In this document: piece by piece, positions 11,591 to 24,726 of the stretch | How positions within the stretch are numbered: the stretch's first letter is position 1 | How the letters are laid out: every line of letters starts with the position of its first letter | Source of the DNA: Diphasiastrum complanatum | Taxonomy: Eukaryota > Streptophyta > Lycopodiopsida > Lycopodiales > Lycopodiaceae | NCBI GenBank assembly: GCA_029204225.1 | Contig: CM055104.1 | Span: 38,122,527 to 38,186,526, forward strand | DNA: 64,000 bases | Direction: 5' to 3' | Made by a program: the position numbers and the translations under genes | The notes under the pieces: model-generated | Database searches by the model: none | What the model saw: only the letters and a program-made list of their open reading frames with translations | Told to the model about the DNA's origin: nothing

Positions 11591-12294
11591 CTTGTAGAAA
11601 TTGCTGATGAGGCAATAATTGTTGCCTCCCAAGTTTCGAATTTTTCTGCAATTAAACCGGGAAATGAGCCACTGTCAATTTGGGAGGGTGGGAGGAATTC
11701 TTTCCTATTCTGTACAGCAATTCCAGTGTATATCGAGCTTGATATCATTTGGAAAATCCTTGATAATCGTGGAAAAACATGCATCGGTGTACTTTCAAGC
11801 CCCTGGCAGGTAGGTGGTCATTTTAAGCACACGTATGGAAAGCCCTTTGATACCAAACTTGGAGCTAGATTCCCTGGTTAATAGATAGCTTGCAGTGCGT
11901 GTTGAAGTTGATGCAAAGTGCGAGCATTAAATCTCATCCTCAAGTTTGTTTAAGTTCATTTCAAAGCATGCCTGACCTGCATGAGCTCACAACCATTGAT
12001 GACTGGATGAAAGGGGCAGCTGATTTCCTGCATTTTTACGGAGGTTTGATGAGACACTTGAAAGGATCAGGTGAGTCCTAACTCTCTATGCATTGACTCG
12101 TTAAGCAAAAGATTTCTTTATCAGGGTAAAGCAAACCTAAGTGGGAGTCCTAACTTAAATTGGATTCTTTTGGGTTTGGGGTATTTCTAGGCAAACTTGA
12201 AGACGAACCGGTCATACTGAGTGCAAGGCAATCAACAACGTTGGATTTTGTTCTGAACGTTGGATGTCCAGAACAGGGATTAATCATTAAGTGA
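11591..12294 (+). CDS. Last three exons of an unrecognised plant gene
   Basis: Three exons join perfectly in phase: 11591-11809 (TAG| acceptor, CAG|GTAGGT donor), 11896-12070 (TTGCAG|, CAG|GTGAGT) and 12191-12294 (TCTAG| to TGA). They encode 165 residues. The first reads EIADEAIIVASQVSNF, then GNEPLSIWEGGRNSFLF and IELDIIWKILDNRGKTCIGV. The second has DLHELTTIDDWMKGAADFLH and FYGGLMRHLKGSG. The third ends RQSTTLDFVLNVGCPEQGL and LIIK. The mix of hydrophobic and charged residues, short introns of 86 and 120 bp and clean splice sites all look like a real host gene. I do not recognise the family, so no function is given. The 5' exons are not resolved. Confidence 0.65.
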
Positions 12295-15200
12295 AGTAAG
12301 TTATTAGTAACGGAAGGCTTAGGACTCTTTGGCTTTTATAATAAAGTGAAGTCGGTACCTCGGGGCCCAAATTTATTATGATTTAACAGATTTTTTCATG
12401 TCAAATCATTGTACTCATGTTGAACTGGAGTACCAATATTATTGAAACATATACTCTAGTGGAACCTGATAAATCTTGAGGCTCAGGCAAATTTGAGGTT
12501 CATATTTTTGAAGGGGTTTCCATTAGTATGGTGTTTGTAATCATCGAATAGTGGGACCGAATTAAAGTGTGAATCATGCATTAATTTGGGCAGTTTGTGA
12601 AAACAATGATGGGTTGTAACTGGAAAAGTCTACTAACATGATCGTAAAAGACTTGTTTGGAATGACAACTGTGACATTTTGAAATTTCTTAATTAATTCT
12701 TGTTTTACCTAGAAATGAGATGCTATTATAAGTATTTTGATAAAAGTTTTGTATCCATTGGGAAAGTGGGATAGCTGAATTAATATAGCTTGCATGTAAT
12801 ACTGTATCCTATAACAAGCTATTTTAATTACTTGGATGATCTGACTTTTCTGTATGGTACAACTTCATACTAATTGTGTAATAACAGATTGATCTCAGAT
12901 ACCTCTTCTGTGTGAAATTGTCCGATTGGAGAGTCCAGGTCTATATACAGACTATATCTAGGCTTAATCAGGGATCTTCTTTGACTATATTGATCTTATG
13001 CTTTCGCCTCTAATCAGATAGTGATGTGAGGATTGGAAACTCTCTAGACTCAAATGATAGTGATGTGAGTGTTTTTGAATTATATTTCTGCCAAAGTGTT
13101 TCCTGGAGATAATAAAAAACTGTGATTCATTGGTAGCAGGGGGTATAAAATGGACGCCACATTTAAAATATCTTTGGACTATTGTCGAACCTCACGTGGG
13201 TTTAAGATTGGAAATCATAAATGCATCTGGTCCAAGCAACCTCAGGGTGAATGTAATATTTTCCTATACGAGCATATAATCAACTTCTAAAATCAAAATA
13301 CTTCTAGCGTATCCTTGCTAACTGTGTTATTTTAGATAGCTTAAGTTGAGCTGCAGGTTAACCAACTCTTTTATTTGACTATAATGCTTTGAGAATCTTT
13401 ATGCTACGATTTTGATCATAATCCGATCTGGGTCATTAGTCGTTGGCATTTATTACGGCCTTTTTTTAGTTGGGTGATTACCCAGAAAAGGGTGAGGATA
13501 GCCAATAACCATGGATCACAAACATTTTGTGGGTGGGTGTTTTTAGATTGGGAATTTAAAATCAGTCATAATTGTGAACTTATGGATAATTGGAACAAAG
13601 TAATGTAACTTTTTAGGATATATGGATTCAAATTAGATGGATTTGGATTTAAGTATGGTCGAATCTTTTAGTGCTCATTTAACTTTTAAGTCATAGGTTT
13701 CATGGCTGAGGAATGATTACTTGGAGTTAGAAAAATCAGTGAGTATCTGATTGCTACATGGTAATAATATCCCTAGACTTAGTAGACAGTAATGGCAAGT
13801 AACTTATGAGAGTGGGAGCTTTTTCAGGTTTTGGAGTCGTAGTACCACCTTGAGGTATGTCTAACGTATGAGTTGGATAATGGGTAAAGAAAGTACTGCG
13901 GATCAAAATAACTGATTGTCTTGAACTTTACCACAGTTAGAGTTACTCAGAGTGTAGCTAGGTTGGGGGTGAGGAGAAAGGTGTTAGTGGTATGAGACAC
14001 TAGCATCTGTTTGAATCTTAGGCTTAGCAGGGCAAGTACCATGTTCTCCAGCGTCATGAAATTCTATTATAACAGTAGATGAAAATGTTAGAAAGACTCA
14101 AGTAGTTTATTGTCTATTGGAGCATGGTGAGTTTATTGTTCTATATCAATAGTTCATCTTTTGATATGACATATTAAACTCAATAAAATGACCATTACTG
14201 TATCAATTTTTTCAAATGAGGTAGAAAGACTCAAGTAGTTTATTGTTCTATATCAATAGTTCATCTTTTGATATGACAAATTAAACTCAATAAAATGACC
14301 GGTACTGTGTAGATGATCTTAAAGAATGCTAGTGTCACAATAGCAGTGAGGTTCTTAACTTATATCGTGAAGATTTTGCTTCAGTGATTTTAATTATTGA
14401 TAGTTATCTATCTCTCAACGGGCGCAACCAAGATCAAATTGATTGATCAGAAATTGGTATCCTGTACAGTTAATTAATGAAAGCTCTGTAATTGTGTATG
14501 GGTTACAGGATTCTTGAACACGGGATACACTGAGAGAGAGTTTATTTCAAATAGTGTTTTCTGGACTGAGAGGTGTGCTGTACTAGAGATTGAAGAGGGA
14601 TCATATATTCTGTGCAATGTAAATCTTGTGCGATCCTCATATTATTTTTTATTCCAAGTTTATAACTGTGCATCAGCAGACTAGTATGAAGGACATTGGA
14701 ATCTGTGATCGTTACTGTAAAATAAGTTGGCTCAAAATTAGAAAAGCTTCAGAGCATATGGCTTCGGAAATGAGATTTCTTAGAGTCAAGATTGATGCTA
14801 GAATGTGGTGAGGTCAAGAGGATTGGATCACCTAAAAGTTTCTATTATGCTGAAAATAAGAAATGAATTAAGTGGTAGCTCAACGATCTAGGATTTGATG
14901 AGTTTGGGATAGTCAAATTTGATCAATAGGTAGAGTAGATATAGTAATTTTTACTGATTCAGCTTATTGATAGATAATAATATTGTCTTTGGGTACAATT
15001 CCAATATGCTTATATGTGGGTTTCGGTATGATCTTTCGGTAGTAATTTAATAATTAGAGAGTAAATGACTTTCTACAACTTTGGTAGTGGATGGATCAGA
15101 TTGCATTGGAGGGTATCCAATATTCCAAAATTAGGAATGAATATAATGCAAATCTCTAGGGTACGCTCTAATTTGAGGAAAATCAATTCAATGGATATAG

Positions 15201-15568
15201 GTTCCCATGAGCCTTCAAGCTAGCTATGATGGATTGTCGATGGAAACTTGGGTATGTTTTGACGTCTAAGTTGATACTTTCTAATGAGGATCGTTGTATA
15301 TTTAGACCTTCATGTAACGGATTATTTTAGAAATTCCATATGGAGTGGATTTAATGTCTTTTCAGGATGACCATTCTGAGTTGAGGACAAATTATCTGGG
15401 ATGCTTTATATCCAAGTATTGCACGATAAGAAGGGTGTTGACGAATCACATCCATTCTGAGAAATTGTCTACGTTGTTGGAGGATAATGAGAAGATGGTG
15501 ATTCTTGAAAGAGTTGACTTGTTTTTTGATACTTCATTTATGACGACGTAAATGTTCTTAAGGAGGGA
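12295..15568. other. AT-rich region, no gene recognised
   Basis: Only short open frames occur and none matches a domain I know. It contains the duplication at 14090-14310. The stretch before 15569 ends in AAGGAGGGA, which looks like a polypurine tract of a decayed LTR retroelement. Confidence 0.4.
14090..14310. repeat. Local direct duplication
   Basis: AGAAAGACTCAAGTAGTTTA followed by a block running from TTCTATATCAATAGTTCATC to AAACTCAATAAAATGACC occurs twice, about 130 bp apart. The first copy carries about 30 extra bases. This is a recent local duplication with a small indel. Confidence 0.8.
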
Positions 15569-16632
15569 TGTATGCTTTGTCCCTAGCTCGCTAGGGGTAT
15601 GTGAGTGTTAATTTGGATTTATTGAGATTAGCATATGATAGTTGTGGTACAAGGCCTAGGGTTAAAGGATACCCTTGATGGTATAGGTACTATAGGCTAT
15701 GAGTTTAAGTTTGGGACTTGTGTTAAATCTTAGAACCAGTGGAATGGACATGCATGGGTATTTGTTAGCAACATAAGCACTCTTGGAATATGGCTTTGTC
15801 TGTTTTGACATTCATGTATTCATTCATGCATTCCCCAGGTGTAGGACCTGGACTATGGGCATACGGATCCTCTTGGACTTGGTTAGGTATGGCATCTCCT
15901 GAAATGGAAGTGGGCTATGGTAGTATGGCACACCATGGTTATGCTCGAAGTGTGATTGTAAGGATCACCAAGTGAAGATCTACCTAGATCCTGTTGCATG
16001 CAACCAAAAGGACACCTGTGGAGCCAAACCACCCAACCAACATTAGAATGAGTAGGGCGAGTTTCAATAGGTTATATACTCTCGAAAAGCTAGAGAATAT
16101 TCCCTCTAGGATCCATCCAATCCTATCAAAGGCATTTGATAATTGAAGTCAGACTAAGGATAATGATTAAAGAGTTGCTTTATGAACTTCTTGCCCGTTC
16201 TGAGGACAAAACCTCACGTCCATGTCATGTATGCGGGATTCTTGGATGTTGGTTATGGGATAACTTCCTGCTCGGGGGCGAGTGTGCATTTGCTTGGTGG
16301 TTGGGTTTAGTAACTTGCTTGTTCTATGCTTTATCGTTCTTCACTCTTTTTAGTTCATGATAGGATTAGACTCGTGGATGAGTCGTGGTGAAACAGCGGT
16401 ATTAGAGCTGTTTCTACATGAAGATCCAAGGAGTAGCATGGGAGATCTTCGAGATTGGCAAAGCTAGAACACCAACGGAGAAATATTGGAAGTTGCAATA
16501 TTATCGATTCTTTGGCACGGTTTACAATTTCTTATGAACCTGAGTGCAATCAAGGTGAAAATTGATCAAAAGGTAGTTCTGCTCAGTTTGACTCTTCTTC
16601 AGTGGAATTCTATGTCAGAACGATTGGTTACA
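15569..16632 (+). repeat. LTR-like repeat, longer copy
   Basis: It follows a purine tract AAGGAGGGA and starts TGTATGCTTTG, as a 3' LTR would. Its interior matches the shorter repeat at 10983-11256 in two blocks (15779-15930 and 16540-16632). The right border is not defined. Autonomy and family are unknown. Confidence 0.5.
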
Positions 16633-17032
16633 CTAGTATGTTTTCATTGGTGATTGAAATCACTTTTGTTTGATTGAGTCAATTTTAGTTAAGCATATAG
16701 GCAAGATCCAAATATCTTTTCATGCATGTAAACTTTGTATTATTAGTATTAGAGCTTTGGTTGTTCAAGTTGTTTTTGATATTTTCTTTCAACAATTACT
16801 TACGAAAAGGATACAACCACTAAATTAGCAGAAAATAGAATGATAGAATCAGAACCTTGCGAGAATAGTGCATCAAACATGAGCGACCTATCATGCTCTC
16901 TCTTCTTGAGATTATAATTGTGTCTCGAACATTCTCTTTCCAGAATGTTCTAGAGCCCTCTCTCTCTCTCTGTAGAAGATTCCACAAAAATATTGCACCA
17001 CAAGTTTTAAGTTCATAAAGATTCCTAAAAAA

Positions 17033-17103
<71 letters not shown>

Positions 17104-18071
17104 CACAGCTTAGAAACCCTTTCCGAATCAGTCAGAACATATTGTACATTCCAGAATGTGACGGGTCAGAACGTGGTACAATTTTTTTTTCTTTGTTAAA
17201 TAGTTATGAAATTTTTTTTGGCCACGTCTGGGTACAGAATGCGTTCCGTTCTATTCCGGAATGGGCAACTATGGCGCACAGTAAATGAATCAAATGTAAA
17301 AAATCAAAAATTGCATTATAGGTGAATTAAACAAGGTGATCAATACATCACGAGAAGCTTTGCCTTTCGCAGGAAGTGATGAATGGAAATCAAAGATCAA
17401 GTCAAATCAAAGTTTCGATCACTATAAAGGGAACTGGAAGCAGGCAAATGAGTAGTAGGCATTCTCCCAAAACCTACAACTTAAACCAATCAATTCTATG
17501 ACCATTGAATATGAAAGATTTATAACTATAGAAAGCAATTCCCTTTTACCTCCTGACCGGACATATGATTTGTTACCAAATTACAAGCATGTCAGCACAA
17601 CGGAACATTGATTAAGAGAGAAAGCTGCAAGTTCATAGATTAAGTTAATGTAGAACAATAATTAAAGAATGAGTTCATTGAGTAATTTAATCTAAGTTGA
17701 AGCTACACTAAATTGGTCTTGAGCTACCTTCTGAGCTAAGACTAGTTCTCAGCCAACTAGAATGAGGTTGTAGAGTGCTATATAGTGTGGAGGGCCATAA
17801 CTAGGTTAGTAGGTTTGGCATTTGTACCTAGCTATAGCAACGAACAGCCAATGATCCATACACGTTTTTAGTAGAAGTTAAATAAGAGATGAATATCCTA
17901 ATTCAATAAACCGTCCATTCCATATTTGTATGTCTCATCTTTGCTATGTTTGTTTCTTTAAGTATTTGTATTTTGAATTGGTGGATGAGATATGAAGTTA
18001 CAGTTGGAGGTCATTTTCTTTATTTTTATGGTAAGATTGTGCTTTGTCTTGGTCCACATTTCTCTTCTCAG
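16633..18071. other. Non-coding stretch with (CT)n tracts
   Basis: No gene is seen. It holds a foldback GAACATTC/GAATGTTC near 16926-16950, two (CT)n tracts and a TTCCG/GGAATG cluster at 17250-17275. Confidence 0.5.
17035..17100. repeat. (CT)n microsatellite
   Basis: An unbroken CT run of about 33 units, with a shorter run at about 16959-16971. It gives a spurious RE-repeat frame on the minus strand. Confidence 0.95.
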
Positions 18072-18767
18072 GAGGACACACACTACCATATCGGATGCAC
18101 AGGACAATGAAATGAGAAGCAAACCAAAGATTGTACGCAAAAAGTTGCATCAAGATAAAGTTGGTGGCGATGGTGCTAACAGGTACTATCTATTTTGCAC
18201 CTGGCTGTTATTACTATGCAAAGGTTCAGATCCTTTCTTTCCTTTTGGGTTGGGATGGCATCCAATTTCTCAGATGAGCTTTTGTGCCTTGTTTTTGTTT
18301 TGGTGAAAAAGCCCTTTATTGCTTGTTTAAGAATACTGAGTTTTATTCTGGTGAAAAAACCTTGCACTACCACTTCACAATGCTCTGTAGGCTGATACCT
18401 TGCTGATACCTTACTGACTTCTGTGTTTACTATAAAACAGCATACCTCTATCCCATGAGCTGAATGTCATTGAATTTTCCTGCATGCTCAGCATTTGGAT
18501 ATTCCCTTCAAACCATTATCTATTTGCTTCTAGTTACTATACCTTCTTGCAAACTTTCTGTATTTGAAAATTAAAAGTTACTGCAAAAGGAAAGTTTATT
18601 AACTATTGGTATTCAATTGAACCTTAGAGTGGAGTTACTGATGAACAAGAAGTCAATATCGTATCATGCACAAACTGCTGTGGAGTTCCAGAGAGATCAA
18701 CTTTATGGAACAAGGGTACGAAGATCTCATGTTATGTTGGCAAAATTATACAGGATACCAGCTAAAG
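18072..18767 (+). CDS. Two joined candidate exons, unrecognised gene
   Basis: Exon 18072-18182 (TTCTCAG| to AACAG|GTACTA) joins exon 18628-18767 (CCTTAG| to TAAAG|GTTCCT) with matching phase: AG plus A gives Arg. The first encodes RTHTTISDAQDNEMRSKPKI and the basic VRKKLHQDK. The second reads VELLMNKKSISYHAQTAVEF, QRDQLYGTRVRRSHVMLAKL and YRIPAKG. The second exon is also open in another frame containing CTNCCGVPERSTLW, but only the first frame fits the upstream exon. I do not recognise the product and cannot connect these exons to the 8.7-12.3 kb exons. Confidence 0.45.
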
Positions 18768-21700
18768 GTTCCTGAAACGTCGGTGGGTCTGTTCTTGTAT
18801 GTCATTCCTCTGATCTTTGGTTGAAGCTGTTCTGATAAGGCTCCCAAGCATTTGACGTGCATATGCATCAGGGTACTGCCATGTCTCTCTCTCTCTCTCT
18901 CTTTAGGGTTTCAGGGCAACCATATAATGAATTACAACAAGGAGATTTTGGCAGCTAGCCATATAAACAGGTTTCTTCATTTTTATTGTTTGCTTATGGG
19001 ATGAAAGAATACCTCAAGACATGTGGTTTTCCCATATCGTCTCACTTTTTTTCATCTTTTTTTCTGAAAAACCCAACCTTAATTGGCTTTATGGCCAACC
19101 TCAGTGTTTATGAAACACCCCTCCATCACTCCCCTCCTCCCCTCATCTCTCTCTTTCTAGGAGGATAATGTTTTATGGATGTTAAGAAGCAATCTCTCTT
19201 AAAGCAGTTGTGGATATCATGAATCGTTCCAGGCCCGTGAAAGAGTACGAGCAAAGTCTGTGTATTGCTTGACGGGATTTTCATAATATGATTATTACTG
19301 TTTATTAAATTGTTGTGCCCTATAGGACATTTCTTCGTTTTTTGGCCTTTGAAATCAAAGTGGGAACCGTATGGTCTGTGTATGAACACGAGCTAGATTG
19401 TGCATAAAAAGGGTTCGTATGAAATGAATTTTGAAGAGGTACATTGATGATCCTAAAAATGTTACAGCATGCTAACTAAATTGCATTCCAGCCAAGTTTT
19501 CAAGCTTTATTTTGTGCTACAGAAACAGACTGTAGAGATTTAACTTTTCATTAACAGCCTAATTTCTACATGAAGATCTTCGAAACTCTGTAGCGGAATG
19601 ATACTGGTAATTCAACAGAAATAATTTTGTAATGATGGTGCTTAGAATTGGCGATCGAATATCTGTTCAACAATAAAAGAAATAGATGGTTTTTTCTGTA
19701 TGACATTCGTAATTTCTTCTGCTGTACAAGCCCTAACAATTCAAACTCTTCATATCCCTCTAATCACAAGCTCATTCTTGCACCTTGATATATCACTATT
19801 TTTCCTCCCTGAAACCCTGATTTCACAAAAACCGTAGCTTTTCAAGTTTTTCATTCTGAAATTTGCATCTACACACATTTTACAAGAAGCTCAAACAGCC
19901 ACAATGTATATTAACTTTCAGTCAAAACAGAAAAACACACGGGTCCATGAATTAACTTTCGTTGACTAGTGTTCGTCAAAACCCCAAAAATGCATATGGC
20001 CCAATCAAAAGGCATAAAATGCGTTTTGTATATCACTTCTGACATTCTCATCAATGAATACACGTTCCAATGATCGCTGACTTAAGAGAGATTTTATCGA
20101 CAATCAATAAATGGTAGATCAAAATAGAAGGTGCTGTTTTTACCCCAGTGATGCTCAAATAAAAAATTCTTAAGATTAGAAATGACTAGTTTGGAAATGC
20201 TTTTGCATTTTACAAGATGTTCAAAATTTAAAATTAGGGAACTTCTCCCCTTCAGACTTAAAATTCAGCACTTGAATAAATGGCTGGGGCTGGTCATTCT
20301 ACTTCAAGCAAGTTAACGATTCCATGATGAAAGTGGATCCAGACCAAAACATGCAAAGAGATATGTGGTTGATCCTTCACAGTTTTACCAAGTGTGCCCC
20401 TTTGTATGCACTCAGTCTACGAGTGCTCTTACCTTTCCTACTTTGGTCACTTCATCGACAAATACTGTCCCTTCTTGACAGTCAAGCAAGCCTAATAATT
20501 TAAGGTTTAAAAGTCAATTAATAGATTTGGTGCCATTTCTCACAATAGCCTGGGCTCGGCCTGAAGGGAACTTTCACAATACATTATAAGTTTACCCTGT
20601 AATGAATTTTTGCCTTAGACACGTATATCCTCTTCTACACACTCAGTTCCTTGTAGTTGTCCTAGAATTATCATAGGCAGTACTGGATTTTTGTGTACTT
20701 GCAAAAACAAACCCTCAAGCTGAATTTGACTGAATACCCAACGATTCCTTACAATGGCACTTAGATGGCTCGTCATCATACGGCATCTTATCCTATTACC
20801 AATGCACTCGATGGAGGCATCAGAACGTCAGGACATCAGAGAATGTTCTACCCATCTTCCCAAGGTATCATCTTACCCTTAATCCTGCTCCCCAATGGGT
20901 CTAATGCTAGAGAGGGAATGTCTGGGATGCTCAATGGGCTGCGATTATTAAATTTTTCATATTACACATATATTGTATATTCATAAACATGGGAAATCAA
21001 GTGGCATAAACAAGAATTGGCTGATTTCTTGACAAACGACATACGTCAAAAAAGTGACTACTAGTAAAAGGATATGTAAATCGGATTTGTATGCAGCTGG
21101 TAGTCAACTTCTGTGACATCAAACATGGATTTGCAAAGAAAGAGAATCTATAATAATCAAAGAGTAATCAAGAAGCTTTATTTTTTGACAAAGCAAAGCC
21201 AAGAATCTAGAAACTCAAGATTATAAGTTGATGATTTGAATAATGATCATAAAGTGATTACAGGTCATGTGGGACATACGAGCTCAGTTACATATGTCCA
21301 GATTTGTAACCAAGTTATCATGGATTTTGTGTTTGTTACGTTGTTATTTTACTGGTTGTATCAACAACAAAAGGATTGCCACTGTAATGTGTTCAAGTCT
21401 TTAGAAGATGCCATTCATTCAAAAAATCAATGACTATGCTATGGTTGATGCTGAAGAATTACATCACTGCAACCTCAATGTAAAAAAGTTACAATGCCAA
21501 ACAAAAAGTTCAAATTTAGCTGTTTGCAAGGGTTTGAAACGGCCTTATGTGCTACCGATGTCAAAAGCTAGGGCACTTTGCCAATTGTTGTCCATACAAA
21601 AGTCAGTACTACTACTCCGTCAAGTCAATCAATGTCTTTGGGCGGTTAGATCCTTTAGTTGAAATTTGTGTATTGGACGGTCGTCATTGTTAGTCACTTT

Positions 21701-23220
21701 AATATATTGTTTTTGGTCCTAACGGTTGAGAAAGTGATTGATGCTGGACTTTGGGAAATGACAATTTTGAAACTAGAGCTCCAAATGAAAGATCACATTG
21801 AGCTGATACACTTTCATGTTGTGAATACGAATAGGACTGATATAATTTTGGATTTTAAATGATTTTCTTGTATATCTAGGCTTTGAGATATGGACTTTTG
21901 AAGACAGTTCAATGAAGTTGGTTCACAACAGTAGAAAGGTGTCCATTCTAGGGGAGACAGTGACTCTACCTCAACTTGGTGTTTTCTAGCCAAAAATATT
22001 TACAGGTCTCAAAAGTTTTGAATATGATGTTTGGATATGGCTGGAGGATTATCTATCATAAGAAATCTCTATTTCATTTTAGAGTTCTTTTAATGGGGAC
22101 AAAGTGGAAAGTGACCAAGAATGACGACTGCTATAACTTCACATGAATTTAAATATGCGTTTCCAATAGAGTTACCACATATTTTGCATCCAAAAAAGGC
22201 AATAGAGAATATGATAAGAGTTGTTGCTCTTGTCTTCTTGCAAAAATATATGTTAAGCCAAAAGGAAGATGATGAAACATGTAGACAAATAGAGCTTACA
22301 CAAGGATGGGACACATGAGATAAATCAAATCAATGTGAGGAGCTCTGCTAATTTTTTACATAATAAGGATTGAAAGAGAAGAATAAGCAATGTAGATTGG
22401 CCTAAATGAAAGCCATTGGAAGCTTGTGTTTTCCATGATGAAGAGCCAGTGATTATAGGCAAGTATCACATAACTATCTTTGTTTCTAGGATGAGTGCAA
22501 AGAGGGAGGCAAGAAAGAACATGAATTTGTGGCAAGAAAGTTGTTGGATGAAGATGTTTTAATAGGATTTTCATGGATAAACTAATACGAGCCAAGATAC
22601 AAGAAAAATAAATCCAATGACCACATATAAGTTCAATGTTTAGTGTCCTTTGTAGGCACTTCATTGATTTAAAGCATATGACTGTAAGGGATTAATTTAG
22701 AGGTGACTAAATTGTATCTTAGGTGGAATCTTTTTTTTCTTTTTCTTTTTTCAATTCTTTTTGGTTTAGAAACAAATTGTCAAATATATTGCAATTACAT
22801 TTCACTAAGAGCAAGATACCAATTCCCTTGATACCATTGCCTTGATATCTCATGAAATTTTTTACATTTAAAGAGAACCAATAGATTGTTGAACCATAGA
22901 GACATGTTTTCTATGAACTAGTTGCTTAGTTGTTTGATCTTTGTCTCAATTCAAAGCATTTCCAACTTTTCATATCAAGGTAGCATAGAGTCTATAGAGG
23001 TGACATTTTTTTCAAGGGAATATGGAAGGATTGAATGATGGTGTCCTTTTAAGGCAAAAACCTAATAACCATAAAGGTTGAAATCATGCGGATTTGTCAA
23101 GTTTGTTTTTTAGCTTCAATTATTATGCTTATTATTATTTTTTCAGCATTTTGAACTTTTTTTGGACCAATAGTAAAAGTGCATGTGTACTTTTACATAA
23201 TGTAGACAAGCTACTCAAAG
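18768..23220. other. No gene recognised
   Basis: About 4.4 kb of AT-rich sequence with only short frames. A short (CT)n run lies at about 18884-18902. Nothing matches a transposase, polymerase or host domain that I can recognise. Confidence 0.45.
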
Positions 23221-23223
23221 AAT

Positions 23224-23970
23224 TTGGGGCAAATTCTTTTGAAATTAGCATTGGAAAAAAAAACATTTATTCACATGGAAGAAAGCCCCCCGATTCTTCC
23301 ATGTTAATAAATGATTTTTTTTTTCTCTCCTCTTTTCCCAATGCTAATTTCAAAAACATTTGCCCCCACCCCCTTCATTTTGATTTTCCCAAAGCCCTCT
23401 CTCACGTTCTTTGGTTTACTTGGCTAAACTCGGGTAACCTAAGTGGCAATACTTATAGGGCCTTTTTTGAAGCTTAATTTTCTCTAATGAAGCATTTCTC
23501 ACCTTCCATTGGAAGCAAAAGTCCTAGATTACCATCGGTAGGATTCTTGTTTGTGAGAGTCACTCATACTCAGCTAGAAATTATCAAGCCTATATAGAGC
23601 CAATAGAAGATGGGGAGAGAGGGCAGATCAAGAAAAAAGAGAAAACAAAAAAAAAGGAATGATAATAATAAGAAGATCAAATCAAGCAAGAATCTAGCAA
23701 ACTCTAGTATTGCAAAGATGGATAGGAGGGACGCGTGCTCCCCTCCTTGGGGACCCCCCCCCCCATTCTTCCATGTTAATAAATGATTTTTTTTTCTCTC
23801 CTCTTTTCCCAATGCTAATTTCAAAAAAATTTGCCCCCCTCCCCTTCATTTTGATTTTCCCAAAGCCCTCTCTCACACTCTTTGGTTTACTTGGCTAAAC
23901 TTGGGCGGTCGACGTGGCAATACTTATAGGGCCTTTTTTGAAGCTTAATTTTTTCTAATGAAGCATTTCT
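23224..23970. repeat. Nested direct and inverted repeats
   Basis: A block from ATTCTTCCATGTTAATAAAT to GAAGCATTTCTCA is present at about 23292-23498 and again at about 23763-23967, nearly identical. The first copy also has an inverted partner at its left: TTGGGGCAAATTCTTTTGAA through CATGGAAGAA (23224-23282) pairs imperfectly with TTCTTCCATG through CATTTGCCCC (23294-23367). The result is a large foldback next to a direct duplication. Confidence 0.75.
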
Positions 23971-24714
23971 CATTTAACAAATAGGAAGAGCAGTCCACCA
24001 AGCCTTTGAGTAGATGTCCACCTATGCCTCCAAAAGCCTCCAATGTGCCTCTCCTCCAATGCTCCTAAGATCCTTCCAAAAGTAGACAAACAAGATGGCC
24101 TCAAGATTTTACCATCCAACCATAGCTAGATCCAAGCTTCAAGCAAGACCTATCTAGCACCCCCTTGCTAAACCACAATCACTCAAGATCCTACCCCCAT
24201 CTAAGTCCCATACCAAAGATGGTGATCCTCACAAGAGCAGGCAAGCAAAATCCAAGCTCTGTACACACTAGCAATCCACTAGACATAAGAAGCAAGTCAC
24301 AACACAAGAATTCCCCCCTCAATTGGGCGCCATCTCCCTATCTTATTGATGGCCAATGACACACTCCAAAGCACTATGGAATGCCTACACAAGCCAATAA
24401 GGGACACCCTCCATAACTTGTGGTTCTTGAACATAATTTCTTGGGTTCTTTAGGGGCATCTTGGGACCCCAGTAGGTGCACCCTCCTTCTAGTTCTCCAT
24501 GACCCTTATGTGATGGCTAACTTTGGCCCAAGGCCTATTACGTAATTGTGGCACCTACATGCCCTTATCCAAGGACACCAGTACCTTAATATAAAGGCAC
24601 CTACCCTTAATCTTAAGGGTACTCCTTATCCAAGGGTGATTTGTCATTTAGCCCCCCAGACACAAAATGGGCAGATAGGGGTTAAAGTACTGCTAGTTAC
24701 ATAGGTATGTAACA
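23971..24714 (-). repeat. Probable 3' LTR region of Ty3 element 1
   Basis: On the minus strand a purine tract AAGGGGGAAAGAA, just after the pol region, is followed by TGTTACATACC starting at 24714. This is the usual arrangement of a 3' LTR. No second LTR copy was found in the window, so the far edge is unknown and the listed left limit is arbitrary. Confidence 0.45.
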
Positions 24715-24726
24715 TTCTTTCCCCCT

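Noticed and set aside
18628-18767. GATA- or CW-like zinc finger (CTNCCGVPERSTLW)
   Set aside because: The spacing and the missing second Cys pair do not fit either domain, and the phase of the upstream exon selects another frame.
19700-19760. CCCTAAC as a possible telomere-type repeat
   Set aside because: Only a single unit occurs; no array.
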